Under the pieces are notes generated by a model. That model searched no databases, was not told the origin of the DNA, and worked only from the letters and a program-made list of their open reading frames with translations. Both the position numbers and the translations under genes were made by a program. Below, piece after piece: positions 60,301 to 64,000 of a stretch of 64,000 nucleotides of DNA; positions within the stretch are counted from its first letter, which is position 1, and each line of letters opens with the position of its first letter. Origin of the DNA: Candidatus Gastranaerophilales bacterium (GTDB taxonomy: Bacteria > Cyanobacteriota > Vampirovibrionia > Gastranaerophilales > Gastranaerophilaceae); assembly GCA_944322545.1 (NCBI GenBank), contig CALUPF010000028.1, positions 1 to 64,000 on the forward strand. Direction: 5' to 3'.

Positions 60301-60868
60301 GTTTTTGAATTGCCATTTGTGCTTTTATTGCAACACCTTTTGCTTCAAACAGTTTTTGGTTAATTTCTGTCACTGATTGAGCTACGTATATAGAAAAATC
60401 AATCGCTGATTTACAAGATTCATTAAAGCTTTCATCTTTGCAAAATCTTATTATGAAAGTGTCATCTATGAATTGAACACGAAGTTTTTTATTTCGTGCA
60501 AGTCTTTTTATCATTTCATATAAATTGCGTTTGAATTTTTCTGTAATTTTATCGCTGTTGAAGGCTGTTTTTATGTCTTCAAAGTTTGTTATTTCGATTG
60601 TCAAAACAGCAAATTCTTCAATGACTGACTCTCTTAGTCCTATGCTTGCGTTTATATCCATTGAGCATTTGGGGCATTTTTCATTAGCGGTTGAGTTTAG
60701 TCTTCCGCATTTATAACACTTGTTTAAAAGCACAGTACCGCATTTTTCACAAGTTGTGTTTTTTGTCATATTCCCACATACGTGACATTGAAGCCTCAAC
60801 ACCTTTTTGCATTCAGGACATATCAAATCTTTTTCGCTTATTTGAGCTTTACATCTGGGGCAATTCAT
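57374..60868 (-). CDS. zinc-ribbon / cyclase-like / ATPase-like / helical-repeat protein
   Basis: A 1164-residue multidomain protein. Residues 3-68 hold six CxxC knuckles (three zinc ribbons). Residues about 85-270 resemble a class III nucleotide cyclase (LTIEITNFEDI, VQFIDDTFIIRF), but the first metal Asp appears as Glu and other catalytic positions are unclear. Residues about 330-480 resemble a STAND-type ATPase with a degenerate Walker A (GNERSAKLS lacks the GK[ST]) and a Walker B-like LFVIEDFENADD. The C-terminal 550 residues are TPR-like helices. This is the plan of cyclase-AAA-TPR signalling proteins, probably with lost catalysis. ATG at 60868; GGA 9-11 nt upstream. Confidence 0.8.
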   Translation of the reverse strand: MNCPRCKAQISEKDLICPECKKVLRLQCHVCGNMTKNTTCEKCGTVLLNKCYKCGRLNSTANEKCPKCSMDINASIGLRESVIEEFAVLTIEITNFEDIKTAFNSDKITEKFKRNLYEMIKRLARNKKLRVQFIDDTFIIRFCKDESFNESCKSAIDFSIYVAQSVTEINQKLFEAKGVAIKAQMAIQKRDVYAKPSEYKAGLNINVVYSSSGRSHLFNNVEVVVDSYIYQETKLDYPYLSLSAILIKNKMVMFFELVLQKLVKLEKEEEQEDPNLIKLPKNVDFEPEEESPEELINFSSLHCSFLKAKSSNLLDTLSEIYAQQLENPIITVCGNERSAKLSLTSNQQLEQAFPETNIIRFACSTKSKNTPYGLFKQIIANYRNVTETDFLLNPEIVEALSQEKCIQDLYLMHTDGHTHPEDLRFTYFDTFASFIRTIPYKTLFVIEDFENADDGSIEIIKYLIDNKYLSNVSFLVSCDEKFAFHRKIHKLMTSNNYFEIQLKPDSNKNIVAQNSSKLKNIQNSFFFEKVLENTKGSDFYFEQALKYLTDDEILELKDGKYKISQDRMLVIPKDINELVQKRILHLKNKQNAYELFGSMLLIGEKISLQVLELLEINDALKLLKYLEQLSLIKQAENNVFVINNFNLYRSNFINSIESDKLYDIIINILEKIYIKTDIPNATKAELLELSTLKKEAFAQYHSLAMISSQLGDFSAYLNNTNKFLSLVSNVIDPQTDTTVEQVKMDVYSELASLLYKYYPDRIMNFLQMLLDNLEQQNDDQKIKEVANKLVQSCLISGNYHNALEYIGKIISRTKRSSFNPKDKNFNLNYFLVNMVTIEIYYNLGRLNECIELSDELFKDIDISTIDESILPEGFSKKQFDDAILDALFFTSISRIIQLKPDTQEYLQNIISKAPQNYTCFKFLWLLDEFIHGKDIIAPMKELIQQGLNDKYSQILFPLLQALVSLKYQDWNNLGNYIYNAKIQASSLRFHQMELFCELMIGYAYQNLRNFKKAKQIYLSITDSSSDKGIKNITYLSWYLTAQISLLEGNVELALNILNNAMVSMENDENASDYLVMIFKTFYSELMLNTGKFEQALFCAEQAFDIGLKNRILLNLPKIADILAFIYNQILSSGQPPEVQQMYKNKFLKLQQIMAELTRTEETNQ

Positions 60869-60984
60869 CAAAAAAATTCCATATGGTGAGCATAACTCGA
60901 TTTTAATTATAACCTCATAAAAGTAAATTTAACTCATCTTTATTATGTAAAATGTACGCAATCTTAACATTTTATTGTTAAAAA

Positions 60985-61013
60985 TTGGCATGATTCAATT
61001 TTTTAAATATAAT
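60985..61013 (+). promoter_or_regulatory. promoter of the second ssb operon
   Basis: TTGGCA (60985-60990), exactly 17 nt, TATAAT (61008-61013), about 45 nt before the ssb start codon. Close to consensus. Confidence 0.7.
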
Positions 61014-61057
61014 GTCATGTGATTGATATTGACTAGAAAGAAACCAGAGGTTAATTA

Positions 61058-61390
61058 ATGATAAATTCAGTAGTGTTGGTGGGAAGAGCGGGACAAGATC
61101 CTGAAATGAAATATTTTGAGTCAGGGAAAGTTAAAACTACTTTTTCAGTGGCTGTAAGCAGATGGGACTCAAAAACAAAAGCAGAAGTAACTGACTGGTT
61201 TAACGTAGAATTGTGGGATAAGCTTGCTGAAATAGCTGGTGAATATGTGAAAAAAGGCAAACTTGTTGCTATTGATGGAAAGTTGGCTTCAAGCAAATGG
61301 AATGATGCTTCTGGAGCTCAAAAAGAAAGATTTTATGTGAGAGCAACTAATTTGAGATTGCTTTCAGCAGGACGTGCGGATAATCAATAA
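61058..61390 (+). CDS. ssb: single-stranded DNA-binding protein, cyanobacterial-type, no acidic tip
   Basis: A 110-residue OB-fold SSB: NSVVLVGRAGQDPEMKYFESGKV, TDWFNVELWDKLAEIAGEYV and KGKLVAIDGKL closely resemble the short SSB of Cyanobacteria. It ends RADNQ with no linker and no acidic DDxxPF tip, so it may not recruit the usual SSB partners. The gene is the first of a three-gene unit (TAA overlaps the next ATG by one base). It may be a second SSB used under special conditions, alongside the rpsF-linked ssb. Confidence 0.9.
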   Translation: MINSVVLVGRAGQDPEMKYFESGKVKTTFSVAVSRWDSKTKAEVTDWFNVELWDKLAEIAGEYVKKGKLVAIDGKLASSKWNDASGAQKERFYVRATNLRLLSAGRADNQ

Positions 61391-62694
61391 TGTTTATTTC
61401 AAATAATATCGGTATTGTTGCGGATGATTTAACTGGTGCTGATGACACCTCATTGCAGTTTCACTTAAGAGGTGCTAACACTCAGATTTTGCTCGATTAT
61501 AGTGTTTTGCCTGAAAATAGAAATAATACTCAAGTTTGGGCAATTCCTACTGAAACGAGAAACATTGATGCACCTACTGCTTATGAAAAAGTTAAACAGG
61601 CTACGAAAGTTCTGGCTGAAGATTTGAATGTTGAATATTTCTACAAAAAAATGGATTCAACATTACGCGGGCATGTTGCAGTAGAAGCGCTAGCTATGCT
61701 AGAGGCTTTGGACTGGGATGCTGCAGTTATTATTCCTGCATTTCCACAAGAAGGCAGAACAACAATTGGTGGGTATCATCTTTTAAAAGGGATTCCGATA
61801 GAAAGAACTGAACTCGCTAGAGATCCTCGTTTTCCTATTTACGAATCGCATATTCCGACAATTTTGAAAAACGAATTGAACAACGAACAAGATGAGTTGG
61901 TTGGTTTAATTGAGCTGAGAACCGTTATAAAAGGCGCGGGTCCTATTCTTAAAAGAATGAATGAGATGATTGAACAAGGCGTCAAATTGATCGTAGTAGA
62001 TGCAATGTCTGTGACTGATATTGAGCAGGTTGTTTTGGCTATGGAAAAAAGCAATCACAAGATTCTTCCTTGTGGTTCAGCCGGATGTGCACAGGTTTTA
62101 GGTAACATTTGGCTTCCTGAGTCAGAAAATCATAATATTGAAAAAACAATTCCAGAAATGCCTAAACTCATTGTCTCAGGTAGTGCAACTCAATTGACAG
62201 CTTCGCAATTGCAAAAATTAGATGATGACGAAGATATCGACAATACTTATTTTATTGCTTTGAAAATGGAAGATATCTTAGAAGGTGTAACAGATGAAAT
62301 TGTGACAAGAGTTTCTGAAAACCTTGTAAAAGACAATGTTGTAGTTGTGCATACGTCTGATTTGATGGTTGATTCTAAGATAATTTCTCAACTTTTATTC
62401 GATAATGAAATGTCTAAAAATCAGTTTATTTCAAAAATTGGTGACTATCTTGCTACATTGACTAAAAGAGTTTTGTTCAACCGAGATGCAATTTTGATTT
62501 CGGTTGGTGGTGAAACGTCTTTTAAATGTTGTAAGGCTATTAACAGCAACAGCTTGCAAATAGTCGATGCAATATGTCCTGCGATTCCACTTTGTTTGGA
62601 TATGAAGGCACAATGGATAGTTACTAAGTCAGGAAATCTTGGCAACTCTAACACTATCATTGATATTTTAAAATATTTTGAACACCATGAATAA
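61390..62694 (+). CDS. four-carbon acid sugar kinase (DUF1537 family)
   Basis: A 434-residue kinase of the OtnK/DtnK/DenK family, which phosphorylates four-carbon acid sugars such as D-threonate, D-erythronate or 3-oxo-tetronate. The N-terminal IGIVADDLTGADDT, KKMDSTLRGHVAVE and IIPAFPQEGRTTIGGYHL are family landmarks. The C-terminal nucleotide-binding half has SGSATQLTASQL and SVGGETSF. Translation is coupled at both ends: a one-base overlap with ssb and an 8-base overlap with the pdxA-like gene. The pair predicts a phosphorylation-oxidation route. Confidence 0.88.
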   Translation: MFISNNIGIVADDLTGADDTSLQFHLRGANTQILLDYSVLPENRNNTQVWAIPTETRNIDAPTAYEKVKQATKVLAEDLNVEYFYKKMDSTLRGHVAVEALAMLEALDWDAAVIIPAFPQEGRTTIGGYHLLKGIPIERTELARDPRFPIYESHIPTILKNELNNEQDELVGLIELRTVIKGAGPILKRMNEMIEQGVKLIVVDAMSVTDIEQVVLAMEKSNHKILPCGSAGCAQVLGNIWLPESENHNIEKTIPEMPKLIVSGSATQLTASQLQKLDDDEDIDNTYFIALKMEDILEGVTDEIVTRVSENLVKDNVVVVHTSDLMVDSKIISQLLFDNEMSKNQFISKIGDYLATLTKRVLFNRDAILISVGGETSFKCCKAINSNSLQIVDAICPAIPLCLDMKAQWIVTKSGNLGNSNTIIDILKYFEHHE

Positions 62695-63625
62695 AAAAAT
62701 AGCAATAACATTAGGTGATTTTAACGGTATTGGTCCTGAAATTACGGTAAAAGCTTTGAATAAATTGCAGCTTAAAAAAGATGAAGTTGTAATTATCGGA
62801 TCAAAAAAGCTTTTAAATGGGCTTAATACTGATTACGAAGTTGTTGAAATTCCTTTTGATGAAAACTGGCTTGAGATAGGACAAGAAACCAAACAGGCTG
62901 GAGAATTTTCATATAACTGTTTGATAAAAGCTTGTGAAATGGCTAAAAATCGAGAAATTACTGCTATTGTAACAGCACCTGTGTCTAAAAATGCTTTGCA
63001 TCTTGCGGGTCATGACTTTTCAGGTCAAACAGAAGTGTTGGAGAATAATCTTGCTAATCCTTTGAAAAATGAGAAGGCTGAAATGCTTTTTGTTGCTAAG
63101 GATTTTAGAGTTTTGCTTTTGACAAGACATCTCGCATTGAAAGACGTGAAAATTACAAAAGAGATTTTAATAGAAAAAATAAACAGGATAAATTCTGTTT
63201 TAAAAAATAAGTTTTTTATAGAAAAACCTAAAATTGCATTGTGTTCATTGAACCCTCATGCAGGGGAAAATGGAATTTTGGGTGATGATGAGATAAAAGA
63301 ATTCGAACCGGCATTAGAGGTTTTAAAACACGATGGAATTGATGTAACTAAGCCAATGGCCTCTGATACGTTGTTTGTGAAAGCTGCTAAGCCTTATCTT
63401 ACAAATCAAAAACAGCCTTTTGATGTATATTGTGCTTGTTATCACGATCAAGGACTCATCCCTGTAAAAGTTTTGGCTATGGATGAGACAGTTAATATGA
63501 CAGTAGGCTTGTCTATTATAAGAACATCTCCTGCTCATGGAACTGCTTATGATATTGCAGGTAAAAATATTGCCTCAGACTCTAGTATGGTCGAGGCAAT
63601 AAAACAAGCTTTTTATGTTAACTGA
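62687..63625 (+). CDS. pdxA: PdxA-family 4-phospho-hydroxyacid dehydrogenase
   Basis: A 312-residue NAD-dependent, metal-binding dehydrogenase/decarboxylase. TLGDFNGIGPEI, VTAPVSKNAL, GHDFSGQTE, the metal-ligand histidines in TRHLALKDV, NPHAGENG and YHDQGLIPVK, and the C-terminal RTSPAHGTAYDIAGK are typical. Classical PdxA acts on 4-phosphohydroxy-L-threonine in vitamin B6 synthesis. The close PdxA2 subgroup acts on 4-phospho-D-threonate or D-erythronate and is found beside DUF1537 kinases, as here. The neighbour therefore favours the second role, but both are possible. There is no Shine-Dalgarno; it overlaps the kinase end. Confidence 0.88.
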   Translation: MNKKIAITLGDFNGIGPEITVKALNKLQLKKDEVVIIGSKKLLNGLNTDYEVVEIPFDENWLEIGQETKQAGEFSYNCLIKACEMAKNREITAIVTAPVSKNALHLAGHDFSGQTEVLENNLANPLKNEKAEMLFVAKDFRVLLLTRHLALKDVKITKEILIEKINRINSVLKNKFFIEKPKIALCSLNPHAGENGILGDDEIKEFEPALEVLKHDGIDVTKPMASDTLFVKAAKPYLTNQKQPFDVYCACYHDQGLIPVKVLAMDETVNMTVGLSIIRTSPAHGTAYDIAGKNIASDSSMVEAIKQAFYVN

Positions 63626-63631
63626 TAGTTT

Positions 63632-63961
63632 TTATTTCTTTTTTATTTGAGACATTTGTTGATCAAGAACTTTATTAGCTTCGTCATAAGCTGAGAAATA
63701 AGGGTTTTGTTTCAAGACTTTTTTTGCATGTTTTAATGTTTTCATCGCTGATTTTGGGTCTTTGAATTCTTGTAGTTGGATTTCTGCAATTGCAAGTGAG
63801 TCTGTCATAATATCTTGAATTGTAAAATCTGATGCTTTGAGTATAAAGTAATCAAATTTTTTCTTTTCTGCATTTGTTGCTGTATCAGGAATACCTGCAC
63901 ATTTCATTACCGTTTCGTCAGCTTCTTTTGGTGTCATTGATAATATGCATTTATTGAACAT
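63632..63961 (-). CDS. small Lys-rich protein, possibly TPR-like, at window edge
   Basis: A 109-residue protein from the ATG at 63961: MFNKCILSMTPKEADETVMK, then a helical region (AIAEIQLQEF, SAMKTLKHAKKVLKQNP) that reads as one or two TPR-like hairpins. No family is recognised. The start is uncertain. There is no Shine-Dalgarno, but TATAGA lies 6 nt upstream (the same layout as other suspected leaderless genes here). The frame also stays open through the right edge at 64000, so the true start could be outside the window. It converges on the pdxA gene. Confidence 0.6.
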   Translation of the reverse strand: MFNKCILSMTPKEADETVMKCAGIPDTATNAEKKKFDYFILKASDFTIQDIMTDSLAIAEIQLQEFKDPKSAMKTLKHAKKVLKQNPYFSAYDEANKVLDQQMSQIKKK

Positions 63962-63967
63962 TTTTTT

Positions 63968-63973
63968 TCTATA
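63968..63973 (-). promoter_or_regulatory. possible -10 box 6 nt before the last gene
   Basis: TATAGA on the minus strand, followed by six A and the ATG. No good -35 is visible at 16-18 nt. Confidence 0.3.
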
Positions 63974-64000
63974 AAATTTCAAAATCTTTTCGTTTTCAAT

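Noticed and set aside
57374-60868. Active adenylate cyclase
   Set aside because: The first metal-binding Asp is Glu and other catalytic positions are not recognisable, so I do not call it an enzyme.
1-64000. tRNA, rRNA, CRISPR, insertion sequence, integrase or prophage genes
   Set aside because: I looked through the intergenic regions for T-loop signatures, repeat-spacer arrays, transposase-like motifs and terminal repeats and saw none. A covariance-model search would be more sensitive.

Overview
The window is AT-rich chromosomal DNA packed with housekeeping genes, with no mobile element, CRISPR array, rRNA or tRNA that I can see. The cell appears to be a diderm bacterium: it has waaA for the LPS core, a tripartite RND pump with a TolC-like outer-membrane partner, and type IV-like prepilins. 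It also carries an orphan pair of corrinoid iron-sulfur protein subunits (anaerobic C1 chemistry). One of its two SSBs resembles the cyanobacterial type, and many of its small and membrane proteins match nothing I know. Together these suggest a non-photosynthetic relative of Cyanobacteria (Melainabacteria/Vampirovibrionia, perhaps Gastranaerophilales). That placement is an inference from gene content and has not been tested by phylogeny.

Layout. 0-8.7 kb: a membrane protein with an HEMGH motif, gpmI, two small orphan genes, acsD-acsC, then nrnA-yihY on the minus strand and a cation exchanger. 8.8-24.6 kb: alaS, ffh, a vWA lipoprotein divergent from a nitroreductase, polA, a minus-strand operon (TPR protein - dus - GIY-YIG), and several lineage-specific proteins. 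24.7-34.8 kb: a rearranged spc-alpha ribosomal region running rpsE-rpmD-rplO | secY | (reverse) J-domain gene | orphan | infA-rpmJ-rpsM-rpsK-rpsD-rpoA-rplQ-truA-rplM-rpsI. Its spacers are unusually long and contain foldable elements. 34.8-43.1 kb: a three-gene minus-strand operon of unknown proteins with a recent tandem duplication, a secreted TPR protein operon, a pair of membrane proteins, and waaA. 43.2-50.3 kb: rpsF-ssb-rpsR, leuC, an EF-hand/LysM-like protein, and glgC followed by a thioredoxin-like lipoprotein and two prepilins. 50.4-57 kb: an RND adaptor-permease-TolC operon behind a promoter that overlaps two tandem operators. 57-64 kb: a 1164-residue zinc-ribbon/cyclase-like/ATPase-like/helical-repeat protein, a cyanobacterial-type ssb, a DUF1537 sugar-acid kinase overlapping a pdxA-like gene, and a gene at the right edge.

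Two themes recur. First, several genes without a Shine-Dalgarno sequence have a -10 hexamer only 6-7 nt before the start codon (acsD, nrnA, the J-domain gene, the 37.5-kb TPR gene and perhaps the last gene), which suggests leaderless mRNAs. Second, the ribosomal-protein region holds palindromic or foldable elements before rpsE and infA and, most strikingly, between rpsM and rpsK; these are candidates for undescribed autoregulatory elements. Other genes of interest are the orphan AcsCD pair, the kinase-PdxA pair and the RND double operator. All start codons given are my choices from Shine-Dalgarno or promoter context.
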